DNA from: Nicotiana tabacum
Taxonomy: Eukaryota > Streptophyta > Magnoliopsida > Solanales > Solanaceae
DNA: 64,000 nucleotides
Assembly (NCBI RefSeq): GCF_000715075.1
Contig: NC_134081.1
Span: forward strand, 70,486,153 to 70,550,152
Direction of reading: 5' to 3'
The notes under the pieces were generated by a model that saw nothing but the letters and a program-made list of their open reading frames with translations, had not been told where the DNA came from and ran no database searches. Positions 25,629 through 36,965 of the stretch are shown here, in pieces. A program made the position numbers and the translations under genes. Within the stretch, counting starts at the first letter, position 1, and every line of letters starts with the position of its first letter.

Positions 25629-27494
25629 CTATGAGGCCTCGGTCTGCATGGGGTCACTGGTGGGGTCCTGTGGCTGGCCAGACTCATCACCTCCCTCGGG
25701 GTCCTCCAGCTCAATCTCCAAGTCCTCCGTCTGGGGTATCACCACTCTCCTCGCCGGCTCTCTGTCAGCCTCCTGCTCTGGTACCTGTGTTGGCTGAGTT
25801 GTCTGTGCTGCAGGGGAAGTCTCTCCCATAAGGAGATCTAGAGGAATATCTTCGGCGGAGGTGAGCTTCGCCACCTCCTTCTTCAACTCTTCTTGACCCT
25901 TCTTCACTTTCCTTGCCTGTTTACCCAGCTCCTTAATTACCTTTTCATGCGCACCCAGAGACTCCAGAATCTTCTTTTGGTTTTCAAGAATACTCTTCAA
26001 TGATTCCTCCACTGATGGAGGCATCTGGAGCTGTGCTGGAACTTCTTGAGTTGCTACTGCACTGGATAAGGCAGATAGCTTTGATGTAGCTACCTGCATC
26101 CAGTTGTTGATGCTGGCCAAAGTCTGATTTACCCTCAGTGCAGTCTGAGGGTAAGCTGATGAAGAAGGCACTGATGGTGGGATAGAATTAAATCGCCCGG
26201 AGGGTGGATGTGGTATGGCAGCAGATGACCCATCGGCTGTGGAAGGATCGGACGCAGTGGCCACTACCCCTGGCTCTTCAGACTGGCCTGTGGAGGTGGT
26301 GGCTTTGCCCTTGGACTTGGGGTTGTCTGGACCAGGAGAATGGCTTTTTTGGCTTCACTTTGGTGTCAAAGTCCCTCCCTTCTACTCCCTGGTCCTATAA
26401 GAACATGGTGAGGAAGTTTGGGAAGGGATATGATCTTTCATCCTTGCCAATAGCTCTGGTGATAACTCTGGCCATAATGTTGCCCACATTTAACGGGAAC
26501 CCCGCCATGATAGCAGCCACAATAATTGCCCGGGAGACCGGCATATCACTGTCATGCTGAGTGGGGTCTATCCGGCTGCACACAAAAGTGGACCACCCCT
26601 TTGTTTCAAAGCTCAGAGTGTTCCTAAAGATTGGAACCCCAGGTGTAAGCCACGCTGGAGTAGTCCCAGGAATGGCTATCACCGATGTAAGCCATGTGCG
26701 GGCTAATTCATCTAAAGCCACCTTCTCCAGATAGAGCAACTCATCCTCATCATTGAACCCAACATAATCATTTAAAGTCTTGCCATCAAACATAATCTTC
26801 CGATTCCGGACCTTGGTCAAATATGTGCCCTTTTTTATGTGGGCGACATTTGCATAGAACTCTTTGACCAAATACTCATTGGCCTCTGGTAGCTTGCTGG
26901 TGAAGAACTTCTACCCCACTCTTTCATTGAACCGTCTCTTGACGTTGGGGTTGTAGGTTAGAAGATCTCTGGTAATGAAGTCCCTCTCAAGTGTGAGTGA
27001 CCTCTGAGGCCACCATTCCCGGAACTTTTGGTAGGCTTTCTCACTGATGAATCGGTCTTGCCATACCGCCGGGTTCCTTGATCTCACCAACCCCCCAGTC
27101 CGGGTGTCACCACCTCTCCTGTCATCCGGGACATCGTCATCACTAACAATATTCACTGGGGCTGCTGTGGAGGCTAGAGGTGTAGCAGTTGTAGCAGGAG
27201 GTGTTGGAGTCTCACTACCTCCTTCTGAGCCAGACCCGGATAAAGAGGTAGATTCATTTACGAGCCTGTAAGGCTGAGATTATGCCTCTTGTTGGGTTTG
27301 GGCAGCCTCCCCCTCTGAAATGTCCCTGGAAGGGACATATTCACTGGTCTCCGAAGTGTCTAGAGTGGGTCTCCGGAGGATCTGTTTATTCCCAATGATT
27401 CTTTTAGGAGCTAGGGGTGCTGTCTGTTTTCCTCTCCCCCAATATTCCCAATATTCACTTGTTGTTTTTCTGGACCACCTCGAGATCTAACCAT
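25629..27494 (-). pseudogene. Athila third ORF (env position), plant transposon-protein domain
   Basis: It begins at an ATG at 27494 and is read in pieces: to about 27160 with several stops, 27156-26395 in one frame apart from a TAG at 26911, then a shifted frame 26264-25629. The middle part, with RFISEKAYQKFREWWPQR and later VKEFYANVAHIKKGTYLTKV, looks like the 'putative plant transposon protein' domain found in many plant elements. The last 210 residues hold a heptad-like KILESLGAHEKVIKEL...KKGQEELKKEV coiled coil and an acidic, Pro/Gln-rich tail. No clear signal peptide or membrane segment is visible, so an envelope function is not supported by sequence. Position after integrase is that of Athila env-like frames. 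Confidence 0.7.
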
Positions 27495-28828
27495 TATCTG
27501 CATACACAATCAGTGAAAGCTCATTAGTAATGTTATTCAATCAAATATGAAATGAAAGCAGATAAATGATCGCAGTATTTCACAGAGCAGTGGTCCGCTG
27601 TCAACGGAAAAGGAATCGCGGCCGTGGACTGGCCACCGCGGTCCGGGTAAAAAGGGACGCGGCCGCGGAAGACTGGGGTTCTAACTACCCAGTCTCTGAA
27701 GTTGAGCCACCGCTGAGAGCGAAAAATAGGGCGCGGCCGCGAAACAAGGAGCGCTGTCTGCGTAAAAAAGAACGCGACCGCAGACCCCATTTAGCAACTC
27801 TCTGAAACGCAGCTCCGCGGTTCGCGAAATTAGAAGCGCGGCCGCGTAATGTAAGCCGCGGACTGCGAAAAAATCTCCGCGGCCGCGAAATAGTTAACCC
27901 ATCTAGCACTCATATAATCAAGAATGCGGACCGCGAAGTTTGGACCGCGGTCTGCGGAATTCAAAATAGACGGGCATTTATGACCTAGGGTTTTCACTTA
28001 GCATAAAAATTAGGCAATTAAGTGGTAAAAGGAACAACCCCATCCCCCATTTGGCATGAAAATAAATTACCCACATGAATTAACCCTCATTTGTATATTA
28101 TTTAGACTTAGGCTTGTAATAACCCTAACTAAAAGAAAAACAAAAATGGAACTAAGAGAATAGAAAAGAAAGAACTAAAATGAAGACTAAGAAATTTAGC
28201 GTACCGGTTGTTTGATTTGTGGTAGAAATTAACTTCTTGATTAATGATATGAATTCAAGATGCAGACCAGAAGTAGATGAACAGTGTTGTATGGGTTTGA
28301 GAAGTGAGAGTTAGAAAAGGGTAAAAGGAGATAAGCCCCTTCTATTTATACTAAGAACAGACGGACCCACCGACCTACCTGGGCGCGACCGCGGGATTTC
28401 ACTGCGGTCCGCGCTCTTAGCCTTTTTAAAAGCTGTTGCCTGACCAACTCCGCTGAGAGCAGAAAAACAGGCGCGACCGCGAAATAAGCACCGCTGAACG
28501 CGAATTAACGACCGCAGACGCAGATGCAACTTCAGAGAGGTGTCATTCAAGGCTTTTCAAGTCCGTGTCCGCTACACATTTACGCCCCCGCAAAATAACT
28601 CCCGCTGACCGCGAAATTTTGAGCACGGTCCGCGTAATTCCCACTCTTAGGTAAATTTTTCCAGCAACAGTCCTGTACTGCATAAACAATTCCTATACAA
28701 AGTTCACAACCAGTTAGTTCAAAATAAAGCCTAATCTAAGAAGAAAATCAAAGAAGAAATAAAAACACATGGGTTGCCTCCCTAGAAGCGCTCGATTTAA
28801 CGTCACGGCATGACGCATCTTAACAACA
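27495..28828 (-). other. Spacer between pol and third ORF with two GC-dyad clusters
   Basis: Clusters at 27585-27960 and 28380-28640 hold words such as CGCGGCCGCG (27658-27667), accgcggtccg and cgctgagagcgaaaa. The DNA between is AT-rich. Several short open frames here are artefacts of the GC words. Confidence 0.7.
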
Positions 28829-30775
28829 TCATTGGAAATTGATCAAGGCTACCACATGGCTGTTATCAAACTTGCCAAGGTAATGCTTCACTCGGTGCCA
28901 TTTACTCTGAAGATTTCACCATTTTTGTTTTTTAAGTTAAGAGCACCAAACAGAGTCACGTGCACCACCTCAAAAGGGCCACTCCATTTTGACTTAAGCT
29001 TTCCCGAAAACAGTCGTAACCGGTAGTTGAATAGAAGAACCAAGTCACCCTCCTTGAATTCTTTGTTCCGGGCATATTTGTCATGTAAGTACTTCATCTT
29101 GTCCTTATACAAGGATGAGCTGGAATAAGCATGAAACCGGAATTCATCAAGTTCATTGAGTTGCTCTACCCGGAGGTTGGCTGCTACATCCCATTCAAGG
29201 TTTAACTTCTTGAGCGCCCATATGGCCTTGTGCTCTAACTCAACAGGAAGATGGCATGTTTTCCCAAATAACAACCGGCACGGAGACATACCAATTGGAG
29301 TCTTGTACGCAGTTCTATAAGCCCACAAAGCATCGTCGAGTTTCCTTGACCAATCTGTCCGGTTTGCATTGACAGTTTTTGATAATATGCTCTTAATCTC
29401 TCTGTTGGAGACCTCAACTTGTCCACTTACCTGGGGATGATAAGGGGTTGAAACCTTATGATTAACACCATACTTGGAAAGCAAAGTGTCGAAAGTCTTA
29501 TTGCATAAATGAGAACCTCCATCACTGATGATTGCCCGAGGAGTGCCAAACCGTGTGAAGATGTTTTTCTTTAGGAATGCCACCACACTCTGTGCTTCAT
29601 TGTTGGGCAAAGCTACAGCTTCAACCTACTTGGAAACATAATCAACAGCAACCAGAATGTAAGTGTTACCACAGGAACTCACAAATGGCCCCATGAAGTC
29701 TATCCCCCATACGTCACAAATATCGATCTCAAGAATAGTGGTGAGAGGCATTTCATCCTTCTTGGAAATTCCACCAGCTCTTTGGTATTCATCACACCTC
29801 TGAACAAGATCACTTGCATCTTTATACAGGGTAGGCCAATAAAATCCACAGCTAAGAACCTTTGAAGCAGTTCTCACCCCACCATGATGACCACCGTTGG
29901 GCTAGAAATGGCAGCATCAAGAATATTCATTCGCTCCTCTTCCGGGACACATCTCCGGATCACATCATCATTGCAAATCTTGAAAAGATAGGGCTCGTCC
30001 CAATAATAATCCAAGTTGTCCCGTTTGAGTTTCTTCCTTTGGTTAGAAGAGAGCTCACTCGGGACAATGCCGGTCACAAGAAAGTTAGCCACATCGGCGA
30101 ACCAAGGCATACTATTCAAAGACACAGAGAGAAGTTGTTCATCCGGGAACGAATCATTGATTTCGAGGCCATTGTGGGACCTTCCCTCCTCTTCTAAGCA
30201 GGACAAGTGGTCCAACACTTGATTATCACTTCCTTTTCTATCAATGATTTCAAGGTCAAACTCTTGAAGCAGAAGAACCCATCTCATCAACCTAGCCTCC
30301 GAGTCCTTCTTGGTCATCAAGTAACGGAGTGTCGCTTGATCGGTGTGCATAATCACTTTGGCACCCATGAGATATGGCCTGAACTTTTCCATGGTGAAGA
30401 CAATGGATAATAACTCTTTCTCGGTCACCGTATAATTGACTTAGGTATCATTCATCATTTTGCTTGCATAATAGATCGGATGAAATATCTTGTTGACCCT
30501 TTCCCCCAAAACTGCTCCTACCGCAACATCACTAGCATCGCACATGAGCTCAAATGGTAAGTTCTAATTGGGTGCGGTGATGATGGGAGTGGTTGTCAAT
30601 TTATACTTGAGAAGCTCAAAAGCTTTCATGCAATCTTCATTGAACACAAACTTTGCATCCTTTTCTAGCAGCTTGCACAAGGGGTTCACCACTTTTGAGA
30701 AATCCTTAATGAACCTTCGGTAGAACCCTGCGTGCCCAAGAAAGCTCCTAACTCCCTTGATGGAAGTAGGAGGAG
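28829..30775 (-). pseudogene. Athila RNase H and integrase (pol 3' half)
   Basis: From 30775 downward come the connection domain (SFLGHAGFYRRF), RNase H ([19 protein letters not shown], with D in [10 protein letters not shown]), then integrase. Integrase shows GGHHGG at the zinc end, the catalytic acids in [15 protein letters not shown] and [11 protein letters not shown], and the C-terminal GDLVLLF and KWSGPFEV block. Breaks: TAG near 30566, TAA near 30442, a frameshift near 29895, TAG near 29627, and a one-base loss near 28908 before the natural stop at 28829. The stops fit TGG to TAG and CAA to TAA transitions. The enzyme would have joined element DNA to the host chromosome, and it is inactive here. 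Confidence 0.9.
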
Positions 30776-31338
30776 CTCAGGTACTTTTCTAATTTCGCTC
30801 GAGGACAAATATTTGTTTTAGAGGTGGAGAATGTGATGACCCAAAAGGTTATCTTTAAATTTAATAATTAATTATGTGTTCTAAGACCTTGAAAAGCACT
30901 ATTTATCATCCCTCGACTTGCGTGCCGACAGGAAGGTTCGTGATGTTGTTTACATGGTTGGGGAGAAGGTTCTACTCAAGATTTCACCCATGAAGGGTGT
31001 GTTGAGGTTCGGGAGAAAAGGCAAGTTGAGCCCTCGGTATATTGGGCCTTTTGAGATACTTAAGAAAATTGGAGAGGTGGCTTATGGACTTGCTTTGCCA
31101 CCTAGTCCATCAAGTGTTCATCCAGTGTTCCATGTATCCATGCTCCAAAAGTATGTCGGGGATCCGTCTCATATTCTGGATTTCAGTACAGTGCAGCAGG
31201 ACGGTAATTTGACTTATGATGTGGAGCCAGTGGCTATTTTAGACCGGCAGGTTCGAAAGCCGAGGTCAAACAACATAGCATCAGTGAAGGTACAGTGGAG
31301 AGGCTAGCCAGTCGGAGAAGCTACTTGGGAGATTGAGC
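30776..31338 (+). mobile_element. Permuted chromovirus fragment inserted in Athila pol
   Basis: Part one (30776-about 30926) is chromovirus 3' tail, the purine tract agaggtggagaa, and an LTR start tgtgatgacccaaaagg of about 95 bp. Part two (about 30927-31338) is the integrase C-terminal region, including KLSPRYIGPFEI, VHPVFHVSMLQKY, DLTYDVEPVAIL and VQWRG. In a normal element part two precedes part one, so the order is permuted. The orientation is opposite to Athila. The insertion splits the Athila frame after EVISK. No target-site duplication is seen. Confidence 0.85.
30927..31337 (+). pseudogene. Chromovirus integrase C-terminal fragment
   Basis: An open stretch from about 30918 to 31307 gives the GPY/F-type module and the conserved tail before the chromodomain position, then a TAG where the family has a Gln-type codon after VQWRG. 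Translation past it gives PVGEATWEIE, the usual next residues. It has no start or catalytic core, so it is a fragment. Confidence 0.8.
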
Positions 31339-32990
31339 ATTTTGAAATAACTTCAATCTTTGCTTTGTCCACTTCAATACCGTCCTTTGAGATCTTATGG
31401 CCGAGGACAATGGCCTCCTCAACCATAAAATGGCATTTTTCCCAATTAAGCACTAGGTTGGTCTCTTCACATCGGGCCAACACTTTGTCAAAATTATCCA
31501 AGCATTCTTCAAATGAGTCCCCCATAACACTAAAATCATCCATGAACACTTCAAGGACGCCCTCCACCATATCCGTAAATATTGCCATCATGCACCGCTG
31601 AAAGGTAGCCGGTGCATTACACAAACCAAACGGCATCCGCGAGAATGCAAATGTGCCACACGGACATGTGATGGTGGTTTTCTCTTGGTCCTCCGGTGCA
31701 ATAAAAATCTGGTTGTATCCTGAGTATCCATCCAAAAAGCAATAGTAAGCACGCCCGGTAAGTCTGTCCAACATCTGATCAAGAAAGGGCAATGGAAAAT
31801 GGTCTTTGCGGGTCACTTTGTTCAGCTTTCTGTAGTCCATACACACCCTCCATCCGATGACAATATGAGTGGGAGTCAACTCATTTTTCTCATTTGTGAC
31901 CACAATCACACACCCCTTCTTCAGCACGCATTGTACCGGTGAAGTCCATGAGCTATCCGAAATAGGGTACACAACCCCTGCGTCAAGCCACTTGACAATT
32001 TCCTTCTTGACGACCTCTTGCATAGCCTCGTTCAACCACCTTTGATGTTCCACGGAGGGTTTGGCATCATCCTCTAGTATAATTTTATGCATACAAAAGG
32101 CGGGGCTTATACCCCGAATGTCAGCCAAAGTCCATCCAATTGCCTTTTTTCTTCTTTGAAGCACCGCATGGGTGGAGTCTACCTGCACGTTAGTTAGGCA
32201 AGCAGAAAAAATAATAGGTAATGTGAAAGAAGGGCCTAAAAATTCATACCTGAGGTGTAAAGGCAAAGGTTTCAACTCCAATGTTGGTGGCTCCTCGATT
32301 GAGAGCTTTGTTGGTGGAGTCTTCCGGTTTTCCAAGTCCAAGGAAAGTTTACGGGGCCCATATGAGTAGGATCCCATTCCTTGCAATGCATTTGCACATT
32401 CAAGCAAGCCTTCCTTTTCATCATCCCCATGGTTTAACAACACAACTTCCAAAGGGTCTTCCACATTGATCATGGCACTCGTGTTATCAACTATCACTTC
32501 CGTCACAAGATCCACAAAAGAGCAAACTTCATTGCTATTTAGTTGCCTCATTGATTTGCACATGTGGAATATAACTTTTTCATCGCCCACTCGGAAGGTG
32601 AGCTCCCCTACTTCCACATCAACCAATGCATTCCTTGTTTCTAGGAAAGATCTCCCTAATATTATAGGCACCTCATAGTCGACTTCGCAGTCGAGAATCA
32701 CAAAATCAGCAGGCAAAATAAACTTGCCGACACAGACTAGAACATCATCAATAATACCAAGCGGCATTTCATTGTCTGATCCGCCATTTGTAATATCATG
32801 GAAGTAACTATTGGTTGCCCAATACCTAGTGTCTTGAACACGGAATATGGCATCAAATTAATACTTGCTCCCAGATCACACAAGGCTTTTGCAAAATTGG
32901 CGCTACCAATGGTGCATGGAATTGTAAAGGCACCAGGATCTTCAAGCTTTGGAACCATCGAGTGCACAATTGCACTCTTTGATGATTCAT
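31339..32990 (-). pseudogene. Athila protease and reverse transcriptase (pol 5' half)
   Basis: Protease: the 32967-32737 frame contains ALCDLGASINLMP, the Athila form of the aspartic active site (D-L-G). A frameshift near 32750 leads to the 31304-32767 frame. Reverse transcriptase shows WRVCMDYRKLNKVT, DHFPLPFLDQML, FCFLDGYSG-like YCFLDGYSGYNQ, MPFGLCNAPATFQRC and the catalytic VFMDDFSV. It ends at GIEVDKAKIEVISK, where the chromovirus fragment interrupts it. The RT core is long and uninterrupted, so this part has decayed less than gag and integrase. Confidence 0.9.
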
Positions 32991-34999
32991 TTTGATGGTC
33001 TCACAATTCATAGATCTCTTCTTAGTTACCAAGTCCTTCATGAACTTGGCATATCCCGACATTTGTTCGAGAGCTTCTACCAATGGCACATTGATTGACA
33101 AACTTTTCATCATCTCAATAAACTTCTTGAATTGGTTTTTATTATTTTGCTTTGCAAGCCTTTGAGGATATGATGGAGGAGGACTTGGCAAAGGGGCCTT
33201 GGCTTTAGGCACTACCGTTTCTGGTATGTCTATCACGTGTTTCCTATACGGGTTCACATCATTTTGAGTCTCCTCCAGGTTGTCATTGCTATCAATCCTT
33301 ACTTCATCATTAACATTTTCATCATTGGCTTTAATCTCATCATCTTCTTTCAACACAACATCTTCACTCACAATCTTCTTTGGATTAGAGGTACTTACAT
33401 CTCCACCTCTACCACTTCTTGTGGTCACTGCCTTAGCATGGCCTGTATTATTCCCACCCTTCGGGTTTACTACCGTATCACTTGGTAGTGCCCACTTAGG
33501 GTGAGTATTCAATGCTTGAGAAATTTGACCCATTTGTACTTCCAAGTTTCGAATAGAGGTAGTATGGGAGGATATTTGGGCATCGGAGTCAGCATTCCTT
33601 TCCAGCATTTGTTTGAACATATTCTCTATCCGCCCCATCTCATTGTTTGATGAACTATGCCCTTGAGATGAATATGGAGGCGGATTGTTTGGTTGTTGAT
33701 ACATCGGGGGTCTTTGAATGCTCGACCCCCGGTTTCCTTGATTATTATTATTCCAACCCCCTTGGTTTCCATTTCTGCCCCAATTGTTATTGTTGTTCCC
33801 CCAATTCTGATTATTGTTGTTGCCATTGTTTCAATTCCCTTGGCCTTGGTTGCCCCAATTTTGATTGTTCCCTTGCGATCTCCATTGTTGATTTGGAGCA
33901 TTGCTCCGTTGACCTTGGTAGTTATTGGCATATAACACTTCCTCACTTTGATCATCATAAGAATCGTCTTGATTGTCACCACTACCACTTTGCTCATATT
34001 GATCTTGATTGTTTTGCACTTGTTGACCACGCTGTCTCCTCCTGTTGACCATGACATTTACCCCTTCCATGGCATTTACTTGCTTTGTCCCTTGAACTTG
34101 GTGAAGCTGGGCCTTTGCTAACTAATTCATAGTAGTTGTCAACTCGGCTATGGCTTGTCCGTGATATCATGAAGTTCCTTGTGAAGATGGATGACATTAG
34201 GGTCACCCTGAGGAACATTTGCCTGACTCTGCCAAACTGAAGATATGTCAGCCATCTCATCAAGTAGGTCACATGCATCGGTATAAGACGTCTTCATAAA
34301 ATTTCCCCCAGCTAGCTGATTCACCACACACTGGTTGGTCGTGTTGATGCCTCTATAGAATGTCTGCTGAATCATTGCTTCAGTCATATCATTATTTGGG
34401 CATTCCTTGACCATTGTCAGGTATCGCTCCCAAATTTCATGTAGGGGTTCATTAGGTTTTTGTTTAAAGGCTAAGATCCCATTCCTCAATGTTGCCATAT
34501 GACCTGGTGAGAAAAACTTGACTGTAAGCTTTTCTGCCAACTCATCCCACGTGTGTATGGAGTGGTTGGGTAGCCTCTCGAGCCAGTCCAAAGCTTTCCC
34601 TCTAAGTGAAAATGGGAAAAGTTTCAATCTCAGAGCGTCCTCTGACACATTCGTCTGCTTGCTCCCCCAGCATGTGTCTACAAAACCCTTTAGATGCATG
34701 TATGCGTTCTGATGAGGAGCTCCAGTGAAGAAGCCCCTTTTCTCCAATAGGGTCAGCATGACATTTGTAATTTGAAAATTGCCCGCCCGAATCTGGGGCG
34801 GGACAATTGCACTTGCGTAACCTTCGTTGGGTAGCACCCGGTGTGCTGCCCGTGGAGGAGGTGGGGGAGGGTTTGGAATGTTGTCATTAGCCTGGCGGCC
34901 TCTTCTTTGGACTTGAGGTTCTAGATTAACCTCATTCTCACCATTGTCATCTACTTCCTCCCTTGGAAGAATATGTCAGAGAGCATCAGTATGAGCCAT
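32991..34999 (-). pseudogene. Athila gag
   Basis: The likely start is the ATG at 34999, with an in-frame TGA at codon 8. The capsid domain (34837-34150) shows LKLFPFSLRGKALDWLERLP, EIWERYLTMVKECPNND and QQTFYRGIN, typical of Athila Gag. A frameshift near 34160 leads to the second part, with a TAG near 34122, a Q/N/R-rich low-complexity region (34020-33720) with a TGA near 33832, and a basic/acidic linker to about 33000. There another frameshift separates it from protease. No CCHC zinc knuckle was found in the readable part. Confidence 0.88.
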
Positions 35000-35100
35000 T
35001 TAGTACCTAAAGCGATAGATACACAAAAGTTAGAAAAACAGAATGAAAGAAAAAACAAGACATACAAATAGTTAGATAGATAGTCAACACCGTCTAACTC

Positions 35101-35116
35101 CCTGGCAACGGTGCCA
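35101..35116 (-). other. Athila primer binding site, tRNA-Asp type
   Basis: The minus strand reads TGGCACCGTTGCCAGG five to six bases after the 5' LTR. This is close to the complement of the plant tRNA-Asp 3' end used by Athila, with G to A changes at two places. The tRNA comparison is from memory. Confidence 0.7.
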
Positions 35117-35121
35117 AAAAG

Positions 35122-36805
35122 TGATCGCTGCCAAACCTACACCACTATATAGTAGCAAGGAGTGGTAGATGCAGTTTTACCCGATGAGGTCGGGATCGAT
35201 TTCCACAGGGAGTTAATTTGGTTTGGAGTCGGGTATTTAACTAATCTAGATGTGCGTGTTATTTCTAATTGCACTTCCAAACATTGTTGTGATTGATTCT
35301 ATTCTAATTTTATACTATTGTATGTCAAGTGTAAGCTAAGTACAATATTTTTGGTGAAAGTTTTCAAGTGTTAAAAGGCGCTAGGGTAGTGACTTCCGCC
35401 TAGATGAGTATCTAATGGGTATCAAGAATCTCAGGGCAAGCTTGTTACGATTGGGGTCGTGATATAACCATCACACATAAGTGCTCACTCTATACCTCTC
35501 GGTAGTTTGAGTGACTTTGCCCAATTTGGCTTTCTCAAGTCCAAAAGGGTGTTCATGCATAACAAATGATAATTGGCTCAAGTCGGATATTACTATCTCT
35601 AGGTTTAACCCTTTAATCGGGGCTATCAATCTCTTGAGTTCACCCCAATTCTTTGTTAGCCTAATTTTCCTAGACTTAGTCTCTCTTTCTCAAGAAGAGC
35701 CTAAGTCATAAAGGCATGAATCAGTATTTGCAACCACTAATTCTACAGTTTTAGAATGAATTAGGCTAAATATCACTAACCCATAAACAATTAAGCCCTA
35801 AAATTCAAGATCAATTAAATACCCACACTAGGATTGGGTCACAACCCTAGCTAATGGGTCTAGCTACTCATAATAATGATAGAAATCAAAGATGGAGATG
35901 TAATATAAGCCATAAAAGTCAAATACAAGAACAAAATCTAAAGATAGAAGCTAAAACTACTCTAAAATTACTCAAAATGGTAAATTACGGCTGTTCACGA
36001 GCTCCGTAATACAGAACTTGACCAAAAAATGTGAAAAAGATCTATTTATACACAGCTGAATTTTTTGGACAAAAATACCCCTACGGAGGTTTCGCTGACA
36101 GCGTAAAAATGGGTGCCTCAGCGCTTGGACTTTCGCGTCCGCGCAACAACGAGCGCGGACTCTGTTTCTTCAAATCTGGGCTTGGACTGGACTAGGTTTT
36201 GCGGACAGCGTAAATACATTCGCACCCGTGTTAGCTTCAATCGCGACCGCGTATTATGTTCGCGAACCGCGTTCCTCAGTTAGGTTTCACTTGCCAAGTC
36301 TCTGAACCTTTTATCACGCTCCCAGCGGAATTTCCACCATGTCCGTGTCTAGTAACTTCGCGGCCGCGTAATTTAGACCCAGGCCGCGTTCTTTGTTTGA
36401 GCCAAGATTTCAAGGCCTCTGAACCTCGATTCTCGCTGTCAACGTAATTTCCCTCGCGGTCGCGCCACTGGTTTCACGGGCATGCTTTTGTAGCGCAGTA
36501 AGCGGTGGTGTTTTCTCTAGATTGCAGCTTTTCTGAACCTCTATCTCGCCGACCGCAAAATATTATTCGCCTCAGCGGTGAACCCTATGCGGCCGCGCTT
36601 TTCCATCGCGGTCCGCGGTTCAGTTTCAGCCTTTGGTTTGTGCAAGTTTGACTCCTTCATGAGCTTATTTTGGCTTTTTTGCCTCATTTTGACCAAACCC
36701 TACAAGCAAGCACATTATGTTAGTTTTCGGGACTACTTTAGCATTTTTTTAACCCAAAACCTAAGCAAAAGATAGCAAATAATAGGCTAAAATCCCTAGT
36801 TATCA
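35122..36805 (-). repeat. Athila 5' LTR
   Basis: It runs from tgatcgctgcc to ctagttatca, 1684 bp, the same length as the 3' LTR with scattered substitutions. The GC-dyad cluster is at 36090-36620. Several CpG words are intact here but CpA/TpG in the partner, or the reverse. Confidence 0.92.
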
Positions 36806-36814
36806 ACCTGCGAC

Positions 36815-36965
36815 CAATGCCTCATAGCCCTCTGCCCGCATCTGCGCTCCTTCTCGCGCAGGTGCGATTCCGCACCTGCGAAGCTCTTTCCGCACCTGCG
36901 CACCTCGCTTCAGCGCATCCCTACTCGCATTTGCGAGCTCGCACCTGCGACTACTTTTCCACAGG
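36815..36965. repeat. GC-dyad cluster of LTR M, word CGCACCTGCG
   Basis: A perfect cgcacctgcg lies at 36871-36880, with further copies or its complement (cgcaggtgcg) around it. The left half of the cluster is at 21880-22025, across the Athila insertion. The Athila TSD acctg is itself the centre of such a word. Confidence 0.8.

Larger units (their letters stand above)
22037..36805 (-). mobile_element. Athila-type Ty3/gypsy retrotransposon, full length, defective
   Basis: It has two LTRs of exactly 1684 bp with TG...CA ends, flanked by ACCTG at 22032-22036 and 36806-36810. On the minus strand the order is 5' LTR, tRNA-Asp-type primer site, gag, protease, reverse transcriptase, RNase H, integrase, spacer, third open frame, long 3' spacer, polypurine tract, 3' LTR. 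All frames are broken by stops and frameshifts, and pol carries a foreign insertion. The third frame after pol is a hallmark of Athila. Confidence 0.92.

Noticed and set aside
33647..34048. 133-codon plus-strand frame
   Set aside because: Antisense shadow of the Q/N-rich Athila gag.
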